Below are positions 21,681 to 33,854 of a DNA stretch of 64,000 nucleotides, in pieces. A model generated the notes under the pieces. The model did not search any database. It was given only the letters and a program-made list of their open reading frames with translations, and was not told the DNA's origin. This DNA is from Chara braunii. Its lineage: Eukaryota; Streptophyta; Charophyceae; Charales; Characeae. Made by a program: the position numbers and the translations under genes. Where the stretch lies: the NCBI GenBank assembly GCA_003427395.1, contig BFEA01000113.1, positions 1,368,205 through 1,432,204 on the forward strand, written 5' to 3'. Positions within the stretch are counted from its first letter, which is position 1. The number at the start of each line of letters is the position of its first letter.

Positions 21681-23994
21681 ATAGGTTGTCTACGCGCTGT
21701 TTTGGACAGGCTACGTATGGCCAAGTACAAGGCCAACCAAGCCAAGTGCGAATTTGCACAACAAGAGCTCGAGTACTTGGGCCACTTTGTGACGCCGCAA
21801 GGCATCCGTTCGCGCAAGCCCATCCAAGATTGGCTGGAACCGACCAACACCACGGAGGTTTGCTCTTTTATGGGACTGGCTAGGTACTACCAACGCTTCA
21901 TCGACGGATACGCACGGATCGCCGCACCCTTGTCAAGATTGCAGTCTCCAAAGCTGCCCTTCCATTTCACCGACGAAGTCCGAAGATAAATTGAAGACGA
22001 CATTGCTTCTCGCTCCCGTCTTGAGTATCTACGATCCTACCTTGCCAACGAGAGTGACTAAGGACGCTTCCGACTACGGCATGGGTGTTGTTTTTGAACA
22101 ACACGATGGAGTAGATTGGCATCCAGTTGAGTACTTCAGCCAAAAAGTGCCTCCTATCAACTCGGTTGATGATGCGCAAAAGGAGTTTCTCGCTTTCGTC
22201 ACGGTACTCGAGCGTTGGCGACACTTTCCTCCTCGGGCGTCGTAGGTTCACTCGGGCTACGGATAACAACCCATTGACCTACTACAAGACGCAAGACACG
22301 GTGAGTACGATCGCTCGATGGATGTGCTTCATCGGCCAATTCGACTTCACACCAAAACACATTTCGGGCCTTTCCAACCGAGTCGTGAATGCTCTCTCGC
22401 GAAGATCCGATCTTTGCGCATTGACTCACGACGCGTTCAGTTTTGACGACGCCCTTCATCAGCATTTTGTGTGAGCATACAAGTCCGATCCGGAATACGC
22501 CACGCTCTACGAGCAACTATCCTCGGATGCCCGTCTGCCAGCCACTACCGCATCGTGGACGGCTACTTGCTTCTTCTTTCACGAGGCAAGGACTTACTAT
22601 GCGTCCCACTCGACCGTCGCTTACGGACTCACCTCCTCGACGAGGACCACGACTCACGACTCGCCGGCCACTTCGGAGTCAACCCTACGATCGCAAGAGT
22701 TCGACAACGATTCCGGTGGCTCAATCTCATTACCGACATCACTCGGTGTTGCGACTCTTGCAAAGTTTGTCGACTGAGGAAACCCACAATCGCAACCCCT
22801 ACGGCGGGTTACTCTCGTTGCCTATCCCACAGGAACCCGGCCTCTCCATTGCAATGGACGTCACCGGCCCGTTCCCCCACGACTGCTTCGGGCACGACGA
22901 CATTCTTACGGTTGTCGACCGTTTGAGCAAGTACGCGCGATTTCTTCCCTGCCAGTAATACGCCACGGCTCCCGAGCTTGCGCGACTCCTGCACACCGGT
23001 TGGGTTTGCAGCCACGGCGTTCCGGAAGACATCGCCAGCCACCGCGACACTCGTTTTATGTCGGCATTTTGGCCTGCTCTCATGAAGGAGTTCGGCACCG
23101 AGATGAAACCGAGTTCGGCATCCACAAACGGACGGGCAAATGGAGCGGGCACATCAAACCGCTAAAATGATGCTTCGTACATTCATTCGTCTGGATCAGA
23201 AGGATTGGGTTGACTGCATCCCCGACTTTGAGTTCGCCTACAACACTTCATTGCATCCGGCGATCGGCGTGACTCCATTCGAGTTGCACCACGGTGGCCA
23301 GAAAGGCCGTATCTTCGCTGATCTTCGATTCCCTCGGACTACTGACATCGACGCCGCTTGTTCTCCTGACTCCATTCGGAAGTATAGGGACTTTCTTGCT
23401 AAAGCTCGCGCCAACATGCAAAAGGCTCAACTCCGCCTGCAACAGCAAGCCAAAAGGCGCCGTGTGGCACGCCCCATCCGCGCTGGCAACCAAGTTTGGG
23501 TCTCCACGGAGGAGTTTGCACTTGAACAAGACGTCTCGCGCAAGCTATTTCCTAAGTGGTTTGGACTATGGACTATCACGTCAGCTGCGGGCGATGAGCC
23601 CGATGGCCTTTCCTTTGTGATCGAAATCCCGCTGCATCTAACAGTCCACCCGGTCTTCCACGCCTCCAACCTGGCCACATATACACCAGCCAAGAGCAAT
23701 GACTTTCCGGGCCGACGATCGCAGGACCCTCCTTCCATAGATGGTCATCAGGAAGTCGATTGCACCATCACGCATCGCAAGCACGGCAACAAGCCAATAC
23801 AGTACAAGGTCACATTCAAGTGGTGTGACCGTGACGACACGCAATGGATTTCACGAGCAGCCTTGCAAGCCTCCGCGCCGCTTATCTACGCCGAATATGA
23901 GAAGAAACGACTAGCCACGGAAGCTGCAAAGCCTGCCCCTCCCATCCGGACTTCAGTCCCTCCCTCCAACAGACAGTTGCGCCCTCGCAGGTGA
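21678..23994 (+). pseudogene. Element 4 gypsy pol, 5'-truncated: RT end, RNase H, integrase, chromodomain-like tail
   Basis: Starts inside RT after the catalytic motifs (KYKANQAKCEFAQQELEYLG, then ARYYQRFIDGYARIAAPLS). RNase H follows with TKDASDYGMGVVFEQ and QKEFLAFVTVLERWRHF. The integrase zinc region has HDSRLAGHFG and CCDSCKVC. The core has MDVTGPFPHD and SHRDTRF, then, past a frameshift near 23135, MERAHQTAKMMLRTF with the catalytic Glu. The open 284-codon 3' part (23140-23994) holds the integrase C-terminus and a chromodomain-like end, QYKVTFKWCDRDDTQW. Frameshifts or stops fall near 21988, 22230, 22470, 22960 and 23135. Confidence 0.85.
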
Positions 23995-24006
23995 GCTCTG
24001 TCTTTC

Positions 24007-24612
24007 AAGGAGGGGGGTGTGTGGCATACTCAGTTCCACAAGGGCCTAGCAGGGCCCGACTAGGTAGGCTAGGGGTAGTAGGGTTAGGTCTGTGTCATTT
24101 CGGCCCGCAGTAGGGCCCATAGGGTCTGTGGGTTAGGTTAGGCCGACCGGTACCAGTTAGAGGCCCTGTAGGCCTCGTTTCCGATTTAGGCCCTGGCGCA
24201 CATTTTGGGCGCCAGACCTTGACCCAGAGGCTGTGCCGTTTCAGTAGGCACTTGGGCGGTTGAGGCTTAGCCTCAGTTTGGGCGCCAAACTTTCGAGGCC
24301 CAGCCTCAGTTTGGGCACCGGGACTCAGCAGTTGAGGCCGGGCCAGCGCTACATATAGCTGGGTCCGGCCTCAGTCAGGGCATTCAGTAGGGGATTGAGT
24401 GGAGGCATACTTCGGGCAACAGCAGTACAGTAGCAGTCGACGATAGGACTGGTTTTCCAGCGCTGGGCGCTGATGGAGTAGAGTAGCGCAGGGAGGGAGA
24501 GATGGTGGCGGAGGCCAGGAGGCCAGGAGGACTTACCTGAGACTTACCTCTCCAGCTTCGTCTTCAGCACTTCCGTACCTGCATCAAGGCGCCACCTTTC
24601 GCATCAGTGCCT

Positions 24613-24616
<4 letters not shown>
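24007..24616 (+). repeat. Element 4 polypurine tract and start of 3' LTR
   Basis: AAGGAGGGGGG at 24007-24017, 12 bases after the pol stop, is a textbook polypurine tract. The LTR starts TGTGTGGCATAC at 24018. It contains repeated GAGGCTYAGCCTCAGTTTGGG motifs (24260-24330) and a TATA-like ACATATAGC near 24351. The 3' end of the LTR is not resolved because GA microsatellites follow. Confidence 0.7.
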
Positions 24617-24702
<86 letters not shown>

Positions 24703-24703
24703 N

Positions 24704-24770
<67 letters not shown>
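24616..24770 (+). repeat. (GA)n microsatellite
   Basis: Almost pure GA dinucleotide run with one N at 24703. Confidence 0.98.
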
Positions 24771-24773
<3 letters not shown>

Positions 24774-24843
24774 TCTTCTTCTTCCTCCTCCAATCCACCA
24801 CTTTCTTCTTTCCGTCCCAGCGCTCTGACTTCTTATCCGGATA

Positions 24844-24845
<2 letters not shown>

Positions 24846-24900
<55 letters not shown>
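24846..24900 (+). repeat. (GA)n microsatellite, second tract
   Basis: About 27 GA units, separated from the first tract by a CT-rich 75-base spacer. Confidence 0.98.
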
Positions 24901-24903
<3 letters not shown>

Positions 24904-25946
24904 GCGACATTTGGGATTCAGAATCGACATTGGACAGAGACGTTGGGGGGACTATTTGGGATTGATATCAGCGACACTTGGGTTGACGACATGCTCATCT
25001 CCTCCCCCCTCGTCTTCGTCTCTTCCCCCTCCTCCTCATCTGTGTATGAGCTAGGCCTGGCACCTTCGTCCTTGTGTGCGGCGCCAGGCCATTCACACCG
25101 TGTGATGATGATGATGTCTGTCCAGGTTGCATTTCGACATTGACTGGGTCTGATCATTGGTATTCCAGTCTTCTGCTGTGCTATCTTGCTTTATCTGTGA
25201 GAGGTCGGTTCTTGGTTCTGGTCTATACCATCTTGGTATGCGACATGTATGTGGGAGGTCGGCATTGGTGTTGACGTCATGTACATTGGTCTTTGACAGC
25301 GAAGTGATCCTGTTGCACAAATGTAGATAGGATAGATGGGCTGAGTAGAGTTGGCTGGGCGCTGGGCGCCATACAGTAGGAGGGACATCAGATACTGCGT
25401 TGGTGTGGCCTGAGGGCTTGGACATTGGCTAACGAGTTCATTGTATCGCTCTTACGTGGATGGAATCTTTGTGCATTTGTGCTCTCTGCTTGGTACATGA
25501 CTATCTGGAATTCTGCGTGATTTTGCAACTTGGTTTTCTGTCTATCGCTCTCTCTCATATTCCTTGCATGTCTATCGCACTCGCTCATATTCCTTGCTTA
25601 AGGGATGCTCATCCCGATTTTCAGTTATAATAAAGATTTGAGCCCGTTCTGTAAATACTAAATACTTAATAATAATAAGATTATAATAACAAATTTATTT
25701 TAAGAATGTGAAAAAATGTGTGCAATTTGACTCGCTACGCCAGACGACCTTGTCTGAGACAATTGTTGAGGACAGCGGTTGGTGGTCGTATAGCTTTTGT
25801 AGCATGCTGAGACCTGTACACGGGCCCTTTTTCTTAGGGCCCGACAGTTGTTAGGGGCCCCCAGGCCGCACGTCATTTTTTGGCTGTGCAACCTGGAGCC
25901 CACGGTCATTTCCAGGCCAGGCACGTTTTTCTGCCTCATGCAGGTT
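24901..25946. other. Non-coding spacer
   Basis: No gene seen. It holds the second copy of the 37-bp motif (25209-25245; first at 13260-13296), a GGCGCTGGGCGCC palindrome near 25359, and an AT-rich stretch with AATAATAATA (25650-25690) that may be a polyadenylation region. Confidence 0.5.
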
Positions 25947-26112
25947 CTTTTTTTGATTCAGCATTAATTTATTCCCTTATTTATCTTTTTGCTGAGTCTT
26001 GCTGTCTTTTTCGATTCAGCATTAATTTATTCCCTTATTTATCTTTTTGCTGAGTCTTGCTGTCTTTTTTTGATTCAGCATTTATTTATTTCTTTATTTG
26101 CTGAGTCTTGTG
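25947..26112. repeat. Tandem repeat, about 57-bp unit, 3 copies
   Basis: Units read TTTTTGATTCAGCATTAATT, then a TTATTTATCTTTTTGC segment and TGAGTCTTGCTGTC. The third copy is shortened. Confidence 0.85.
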
Positions 26113-26129
26113 CAAGGAAGATGAGCAAT

Positions 26130-27051
26130 AGCGAACTTCAGCAATCAAACAGCATCATACACATGAGACCAGATAGTCGTGACCTCGAACCAAAAGCAGA
26201 TTTGCATCACGAGTTTCTTTAAATAAGAGCACACCAAAAGTTCGTAATTGACAATGCTGGAATAGTATCATCATCATCATCAACGAAGAACCAATGTTGA
26301 TATCCTATCTGGCGCTCAGCGCCCAGACTACAGATGGCAGATCCTATCTAGCCTACTCTACAATGCCGCTGATGACCTCAACAGCTCCCCGAAGTACGAG
26401 CAGATCTCGTCCAATGCCGCACGCTTCAAGCACCAGGTATGTCTCTCGTATCACTCACAACCTCGTTCCCCAACTCACAGATGCCACTTGCACCCAAGGA
26501 CCACCATGCGCCCCATCCAGCATACAGCAGCGCAGCTCGGCTATGGCTGCCTGCTCCTTCCAGCTCGCCCGTGAGCGAGTGAGCCTGGCAAGCGATAGCG
26601 CAGCAGCGCTTGCGCACAAAGCAGCCAGTGCCTGAATGTCCAATGCGTGGGCAGGCCCTTCCCTATATCGAAGTGGCCTGCGGCTGCGTGCTGTGCTGCG
26701 GTACTGGTCCCCGGTCTAGAAGCTTCCGGTAGGCCCAGGGAGGCTGAGCCTCAGTCCGAAGTCAACAGGTCCAGGGCCTGTGGTGGTTACCAGCACCCAA
26801 CTGCCCTCAGCCTTTGTTTGGTCCACTTTGTGTATCCGGCCCAGGGCCTGCCTCAGTTACATGCAATGCAATGCAGCCTGGGCCTGGGCGCTTCCAACCA
26901 ACTGGCACCGCGCAATTGCCCGAATTTCCCCAGTTGCGTAGTAGTCCTAAATAGGCCTCTTGAGGTCTGTCGAGCCTGTCTTCACTTAGGGCGGCCGACG
27001 CTTGTTGCAAATAGGGGCCCATTAGGGCTTATCAAGGCCTTGTGCATCGCA
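26130..27051 (-). repeat. Element 3 3' LTR (same family as 51314-52236)
   Basis: On the minus strand it begins TGCGATGCACAAGGCC at 27051, directly after the purine tract GGAGGGGGGAA (27052-27062). That tract lies 86 bases past the element 3 pol stop. A matching plus-strand copy occurs at 51314-52236. The LTR probably continues below 26130 into the 57-bp tandem repeat. ORFs read over it are not genes. Confidence 0.75.
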
Positions 27052-27147
27052 TTCCCCCCTCCATACTTCGCTAGTCCTCTGAGAAGTTCAGTCTTCGATA
27101 ATCTGGCGCTTTCCCTTGTGCAGAGACTTCTCATAGTGAGCGACTTC

Positions 27148-28485
27148 CTATGGAGCGGTCTGCATCAGTTCCTCTCTTGTGAACCATCTATCCTCCTTTG
27201 GATCAGTGTGATGTCTGAACCGAACTCGATACTGCAGCTTCGGTTTCGGAGGACGTCCTCTGCCCGTTGGTCTTGGAGCTGGCATCTCCCTGTGATCAAC
27301 AATGTCGTCGATGTCGACCTCTCCATCCATGGTTGGGGGCAGCGTTGAACGACGAGAGGGAAACTGATCTGTTTCTCCAAAAGGTGCAAGCTTTGAGGCG
27401 TGGAAAACAGGGTAAGTGCGGAAGTGACCAGGGATACGAACAACATAAGATGGTCCATCTGGTTCATTCCCCACAATATCTAGAATCTCCCAGGGTCCAA
27501 AGTACTATGGCATGAGTTTACGGGAAATCCCGTACTCCTGTCCCAGTTCTGAGGACTTAACCCAGACTCTTTCTCCTACCTGGAATTTAGATGGGCGGCA
27601 GTGTTTGTTCACAGACTCTATCATCGCCGCCTGTGCTTTGTGCATCTGTTCGACTGCCTGTTGCATCAGTTGCTCATATCAATAAGCAAACTCCAAGGTC
27701 CCTGGTGCAGCAGCTGACTGATTCTGAGGTAGTAGGAAGTCCAAGGGCAGTCTAGGCTTGAAAGTCAGTAGCAGACTGTTCAGGCTTACTCCCGTAGCGT
27801 TGTGCGCAGCGTTGTTGTACAGGCTGGCGATGAGAGCGAGCTTCTCATCCCAGTCTACCTGATTCAGCTTGATGTAATGCTCAACAGGTGTTGTACAACG
27901 CGGTTCAATTGCTCTGCCTGCCCATTTGCTTCTGGGTGATTGCCTGATGTCATGATCAACTGCGTGCCCTGTTCTGCAGCTGCAGCTTTCCACAGTTCAC
28001 TAGTGAATCGCACATCCCGGTCACTAATGATAGACTTGGGCAGTCCGAAATCTCTGACCCAGTTTTCTTTGAACAACTTAATGACGTACTCAGTCTTTGC
28101 TGTTTCCGACATTGCAACTAATCTAGCATACTTACTAAACCTATCCACAATGACAAAGATGTGTTACATTCCACTCTTGCTGGTGATCAGTGTGTCCATG
28201 AAATCCATGGATAAGCTCTCACCAGGCCTTTCCGAAATCAGAAGGGGCTTGAGGAGCCTAAGAGGGGCCTGTGTACGGGGCTTGTCTCTCTGACAGACCT
28301 GACAAGTCTCCACATACAGCTTGGCATCTCTCACCATCGTGGGCCACCAGAACCGCTGCGGCTGCAGTCTTCTTGAAACCAAAATGTCCCATGGCATCAT
28401 GACACTCGCCTAAAAATAAACTACGCAAAGACTCTGTATCTGGCACACACAGACGTTTATTCCCTGCCTTCTCAAGGAACAGCAA
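27148..28485 (-). pseudogene. Element 3 integrase with chromodomain-like tail, broken
   Basis: Minus-strand pieces give the zinc-binding region (LGECHDAMGHFGFKKT, then VETCQVCQRDK), core motifs MDFMDTL, ISDRDVRFTSELW and HPEANGQAEQLNR (D-D-E all present), then a decayed C-terminal part. The last 108 codons (27148-27474) have VRIPGHFRTYPVFHASKL and a chromodomain-like end, QYRVRFRHHTDPKEDRWF. Frameshifts or stops lie near 28165, 27870, 27680 and 27475. It is related to element 1 but clearly a different family. Confidence 0.82.
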
Positions 28486-29865
28486 TCCGTTGACTCAAAC
28501 TCAGCAGAAGTCGCTTTGTCCTTCGCCTCGAGTCTGCGCATGATCTCAGACATAAACCGGTCCTCACGATAGGCTTCCACCATAGAGTGAGTAACATCGT
28601 TCGCAAGCCCAAACTCAGTGATCAGCGCACCAGAGAAATCTGGTCTACGCGACAGCGCATCAGCAACCTTGTTATACTCGCCCTTGATGTATTGGGGCTC
28701 GAAGTCATACTGCTCTATGACTTCAATCCAACGCTTCAGAGCGTCGGAGAACACAGGCTGGGTTCTCATCCACTTCAGGGTCTGGTGATCAGTCCTGACG
28801 TAGAAGAACCTTCTAAGGAGAGTGTCTCCAATGGGTGAATGCCTTGAAGATCGCATAGAGTTCCTTCTCATAGGTGGACTTAGCCAACTTCTGAGAGGGC
28901 ATCTTTTTGGACATGTACTCTACCGGCCTCAACTTCTTCCCCTCCTGCTGCGCAAGTACGACGCCTATGCCATATTGGCTAACATCCGTAGTTACTACGA
29001 AAGGTTTGTCAAGATCAGGAAGTTTCAAGACCTCATGGTGTGTCAACGCATGCTTCAGTTGTCTGAAAGCAGCCTCACACCTGTCTGTCCGCTCCCATGG
29101 GGTGTCAAGGCGAGTCAGGTCCGTCAAAGGGGCGGCCACTATGCTGTAATTCTGAACAAAATTGCGGTAGTAGCCTGTCACCCCTAAGAAGGACCTCATC
29201 TCAGTCACAGACTGCGGACGCGGCCAGTCAAGAATGCTGGCCACCTTTGCGTCATCGAGCTTCAATCCCTCCGCGGAAATCTCGTGACCCAAGTACAAGA
29301 CACGGGTGCGGCCAGACTCGCACTTCTCACCGTCGATCTTGAACTTGTGCTGTCGAAGAAGGCTAAGGACTTTGTCCGAGTGCGCAACGTGCTCCTCAAC
29401 AGTCTTACTAAAAATAAGTATGTCATCGAGGTACACGATGACAAACTTATCCAAGTAGTCATGAAATATCCGATTAATAGCGTGCTGAAAGGTGCTAGGA
29501 GCATTGCAAAGGCCGAAAGGCATCGCCACAAACTCGTACAGACCGTACCTGGTCTGAAATGCGGTTTTGTGTTGATCCTCGGGCCGGATTGCAATCTGAT
29601 GGTACCCGGACTTGAGATTTATCTTACTGAAGTACTGACACCCTTGCACTCTATCTAGCAAGTCATCGATGCGTGGTAGGGGCTCTCTGTTCTTGACAGT
29701 GATGGCATTGAGGCCCCTATAGTCAATGCACATCCTAAGTGTTCCTTCCTTCTTCGGTACGAATAGGACTGCTGATCCATAAGGAGAAACACTCGGTCGG
29801 ATCCAACCCTTTTTTACGAGTTCCTTGAGTTGCCAGCGAAACCCGTCAAGCTCTTCTGGAGACAT
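28410..29865 (-). pseudogene. Element 3 reverse transcriptase and RNase H
   Basis: A 350-codon open piece (28813-29865) carries nearly the whole RT and part of RNase H. It has [19 protein letters not shown], motif B-type MPFGLCNAPSTFQ and YLDD (residues 145-148). Motif A reads KINLKSGYHQ, so the first catalytic Asp is Asn 83 here. RNase H shows TTDVSQYGIGVVL and TYEKELYAIF, then, past a frameshift, VRTDHQTLKW in 28410-28871. Despite the long ORF, the RT should be inactive. Confidence 0.88.
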
Positions 29866-29931
29866 CTGATAGATTCTACCCTTTGGAATGCTAGACCCTG
29901 GGATAATCTCTATCTCGTGGACGACCTCCCT

Positions 29932-30615
29932 CTAAACAACTCCTGTAGGCTCTTCAAATAGATCAGGGTACTTGGCAACTACTCCCTCTATTTTCGGCAG
30001 CATTTTCACTGGCTCACCTGCTGCAGAGGCATAGACTAGATACATACCCTCCTCCGGATTTTGCTTATAATAGTTATAGAACGCGGCCGCACACATGCAT
30101 CCGTGGGACTCAATCAAACTACTAGCTTTCAACTTACGTAATCTGGTGGTCCCTCCACCTGGCAAAGTGTGTTTGACCACTTTTCGGTCCCAGTCCAACT
30201 GGGGTTGTGCCATGAAGAGGTAGTACGTACCTAACAAGATATCCATAGGGAGATCATCGCTCACTAGGAACGAGACGCGATGTCTCAATTCCCCTCCCGC
30301 GTACAGGAAACAACACTCAACATCTTGGAGGTAGTCGTTGATTACCATGCGCTGTTTGTTGGCACAGGTCGACTCCACAGGCCGACTCAGGCGCCGCACT
30401 CGCCCCTGTAAGTGCAACCTCTTAACGCACGCACAACTAATGAAGTTCCTAGTCGAGCAAGTGTCATAATAGGCCCCGGCCTTGCGACCGCCGATGACTA
30501 CCTCGCCGACGAACCTCTCTCCCTTAGGGGCTTTGGCCAATGCCGTCCAAGAAGCTAGTGGGTATGATCTAGACCATTCCTCCTCTAGCTCCTCTAAGGA
30601 TTCAAACGCATTCAT
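29932..30615 (-). pseudogene. Element 3 aspartic protease with altered active site
   Basis: A 227-codon ORF. The protease strand reads AYYDTCSTRNFIS where the family has D-T/S-G, so the active-site Gly is Cys. Further on are VSFLVSDDLPMDILLGTYY and a linker up to FEEPTGVV, which leads into RT after a stop at about 29930. The order gag-protease-RT is kept. Peptidase activity is doubtful. Confidence 0.8.
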
Positions 30616-30739
30616 CGAACAGAGGTCGATGGGTCAGAATGTGTTTGCGGGACGACTATGGAGTCAATAGCTTGGGCCATGTCTCGAGATAGTGAGGGTG
30701 TGTCCACCACCTCGACCCTAGCAGGAACAGCTACCATTC

Positions 30740-32586
30740 CTACTGGCCCGACGCATTTCTCGGAGCAGTGCCAGAACTGCTGGCCACATTGCTACCAATG
30801 GGAGCGGAGGATCCCAATGCCTGCCCCATCGTAGGCGGAACCTTTTCGGTCACCTTCTTATTTTGGTACTTGAATTGGTTATCGCCATATTGGCCACAAC
30901 GGATACAAGCATGCCGCGCGTACTGATCTCTCCACACGTCCTCAGTGAGACCCGCTTTCTCCCATGGGGGAGCATTGGGGTCAACTTGACTCCTAGACCG
31001 GGAGCCTCCGCGGCGTCTACCGGTCGCCTTACCTTTTTGTGCTACGGCAGCGACTACTCCACCCCCTGAAGCCTCTACGCTGCCGGCCTCTGATTCTACT
31101 CCCTCCTGGAAGTTGTCATCTAACTCGATGGTTGAACCATCATTATCGACAAACATAATGCGACCCTTCGCCTTCCGGTTGGGAGGTAGTGACTTTCTCC
31201 TACCATCCGTAGTGGGTGTGCCCTATCTTTGCCTCAAGGTCTAGGGCCTTCTTGCTAAACGAGGGAAAGTTGTGCATATTGATGTTGGCCTCACCTGCCA
31301 ACTGATTCCTGAGAGGCATGGGAAAGCATCTCAGGTAGGAGGTGAGTACGACCTGGGGGTCATAGCGCACCCCAGGGACACAGATCGGACGCTCTACAGC
31401 ATCAGTGGCTTCCCTTACTAACTTAACCTGCCTCGTGTGCAGTGTCAGGATCGCATCAGTAGCCTTTTGGGCCTCCTGAGGATCATGCCACCTATCTTCC
31501 ACCAAGTTAAGAAAGTCATCCAATTTCTGGGTGACCGCCCAAGCGCGAAAGTAATGACCGTACCTTTGTAGCTGCACTAAACCACTCAACCATCGTGTTG
31601 CACACTGACTTTATCCCGGTCGCTGCATCACTCCGAGCTGTGGACCCTGTGGTGCAGGCTGCTGCACTGACTGCTGGGGTTGTGTACCCTGCGGGTGTGC
31701 AGGCTGCGAAACAACAGGCTGCCCGCTTACAGCAACCTGTGACGGAGGTTGGATGAACACTGTCTGTACAGGAACCTGCAAACTAGGACCTGCTGAGAAC
31801 CCTCCTGCTAACGGCATACTCAAGGAAACGGTCTGGACCGATGTTGGAGTTGTATATGGGAAAACCCCAGTCACCGGTGGGACAAAAGGAGGAGGATGTA
31901 CAACGGGCCAGGAACCGGGCCCGGACGGTGATGGTGCCGCCTGCATTCGCCCAACTAACATAGCCAGACTCTGTTGGATGTCTTGTAAGATCTCCATTTG
32001 GCGATCTTGCATCTCTACTACACTTGACATCATTTCAACCGAGGCCTTCCTCCTTCGTGTCGCCACGAAACAAGACCGACTGTAAGGTCCTCACATCATC
32101 CTCCATCTTTGCTGGGTCCATCTTCTCTAACTCACTAATGTCTGCTTGCCTCCGCTGCATCCTGGCTCTTCGTCTAATCATTCTGTCTTTCTCCGCCTTA
32201 ATCTCACCCAAAGCCTGTTGTAGTTGTGCCTCGCGATCAGCAGCTTGCTGTATGGCGACCTCCTCGGGAGTCATCACTTATGGCTGGCTTGCCATAACGC
32301 TAGTGGACTGACTCTGGGTTTGTGCAACCGTTGACCCTACAGACCCTGAACTGCCGGCCTGGGAACTCTGCTGTGCAGCAATTGCCATGGCCGCTGAAAC
32401 AGCGGCTTCGCTTGCGAATGCTCTGCTGGTCTCTGCTGCCCTAGCCCTCCGCTGCTGCTGCTGCCTCTCCCTAAGCTAGCAAAATAGATATCTGTCGCCC
32501 TCTGGTCCTAAGGCCAAGTGGGCTATCGGGCGTCTAGCCGATCGCAAGATCCGGTCGTCCTCACTAGTGGTGTCCCTATCACTCAT
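30740..32586 (-). pseudogene. Element 3 gag, broken
   Basis: Starts MSDRDTTSEDDRILRSARR at 32586. A Gln/Ala-rich stretch and a coiled-coil follow (32035-32277), then a Pro/Gln-rich linker (31611-32066). The capsid-like domain is 31200-31589 (YFRAWAVTQKLDDFLNLVED, TSYLRCFPMPLRNQL). The 3' piece (30740-31156) has a decayed zinc knuckle, CIRCGQYGDNQFKYQ: the two N-terminal Cys remain, but the His and last Cys are Asp and Tyr. Stops near 32480, 32280, 31595 and 31160 break it. Confidence 0.78.
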
Positions 32587-33085
32587 ATGTTACAAAACTG
32601 CACACAGTCTGCACTAGGACACACAATGGATGCCTACCGCAGCGACATGTACAGACCGATATAAATAATTGGCGGCTATATCTGAGACTATACATTCGGG
32701 TCCAACAGGTAAGTTCAAATTCCTACAAATAAAACTATTTTTAGTTTGACTAGTTCTCGAACAAAATGCACAATGAACAGGAAACAGTTCTAATATGTTG
32801 TCTGTCAGATGTTAATGGCTGTACATCTAACTAATCAAAGCATAAAAATAGAATCATTTGTGTGGATTGGGACAGTATGGAATTTTTCCCGAACTTATCA
32901 CTTGAAATCTACCCCTCCCTCAGTTCCTCTTGAATGTCGCTTGACGTCAGCGTCCCTGAGCTATCTAGAGAGCAGTGCGTGTCTAAAGGTGTGCAATCAG
33001 CCCACCCCTGTGCCCCAAGTCCTATTGAGCTGGCCAGCTCTAGCACATTGTTTTATCCTCACGTGCAGCGAGCCTTGCACCGATT
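32587..33085 (-). other. Element 3 gag leader
   Basis: No ORF of interest. AT-rich and non-coding between the gag start and the block shared with element 1. Confidence 0.45.
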
Positions 33086-33210
33086 GGCTGATCAAGAGGC
33101 TATTTAAGGACCGCCCCCAAGTGTCCTCAGGAATTATTTAACGTCGCAAACAGGACGACGATCACAGCCAATGGTTTCCCCGACCGGTGTTTATTTATAG
33201 ACGCCCGGTT
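33086..33210 (-). promoter_or_regulatory. LTR-like promoter block upstream of element 3 gag
   Basis: A minus-strand TATA box, TCTATAAATAAAC, lies at 33188-33200. Downstream of it, 33086-33169 matches the block at 11281-11362 upstream of the element 1 gag. This looks like the R/U5 part of a 5' LTR. It does not match the 3' LTR at 26130-27051, so the assignment to element 3 is uncertain. Confidence 0.5.
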
Positions 33211-33812
33211 CTAGTCTCCCACATAGGGCTGGCCTGCCCCTCAGAACCCATCTAACAGCGCAGCGAGCCGAACAAAGGACAAGCAGCAAAGCATGCGTGC
33301 TCTACTCCCGGTGGGTTGGCATGGTGACCGTGACCCAGTGCTTCGTCCAGGGCCCTTCAGAAAGCTCCGCCCATCTTCTCCCAGATGCTCCACGTGAACA
33401 TTGTCGACTCTCAAGGTTGAGCACACTCGACTCCTCACAATGAGATGACTCTCAAGACGGAACACACATCCTCACGGTAAGAAGTGTCGAAGAGGGTAGA
33501 TAAGGTTAAGAGCAACGTACCTCAAATAGCTGCCCCCAACCACAGAGAGAATCTCACCAGATGACCTGACGCCGATTGTGATGACCAGTCATTGCTTCGG
33601 CACAACCATCATTACACGCCGTTCCACCTCAGCACCAATCACACATTACACCGTATGGCCTTCCTGGTGAGCCCCTCTCCACCTGGGTCGCCTACTCTTG
33701 CCTTCACCCTCCTCACTACACGCGTCCCACGGCACGGTCGTTCACCGCACACACCGCGTACGTGTACCGCATTAGGTAGAAGACAAGCGCCATATTAGCG
33801 CACCGTACCATA

Positions 33813-33854
33813 GTTCCGATACCAAATTGTTCCGATACCAAATTGTTCCGATAC
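33813..33854 (-). repeat. Tandem primer-site-like motif, 2.7 copies
   Basis: GTTCCGATACCAAATT at 33813-33828 and 33829-33844, then a partial copy. On the minus strand each reads TTTGGTATCGGAAC, close to the initiator-Met tRNA complement TGGTATCAGAGC used by plant gypsy elements. Confidence 0.55.

Noticed and set aside
24607-24930. Long Arg-Glu or Ser-Leu dipeptide ORFs
   Set aside because: Pure translation of the GA microsatellite.
26647-27348. 233-codon ORF over the element 3 LTR and pol end
   Set aside because: It is antisense to the real pol end and crosses the LTR boundary. The inverted LTR copy does not keep the frame.
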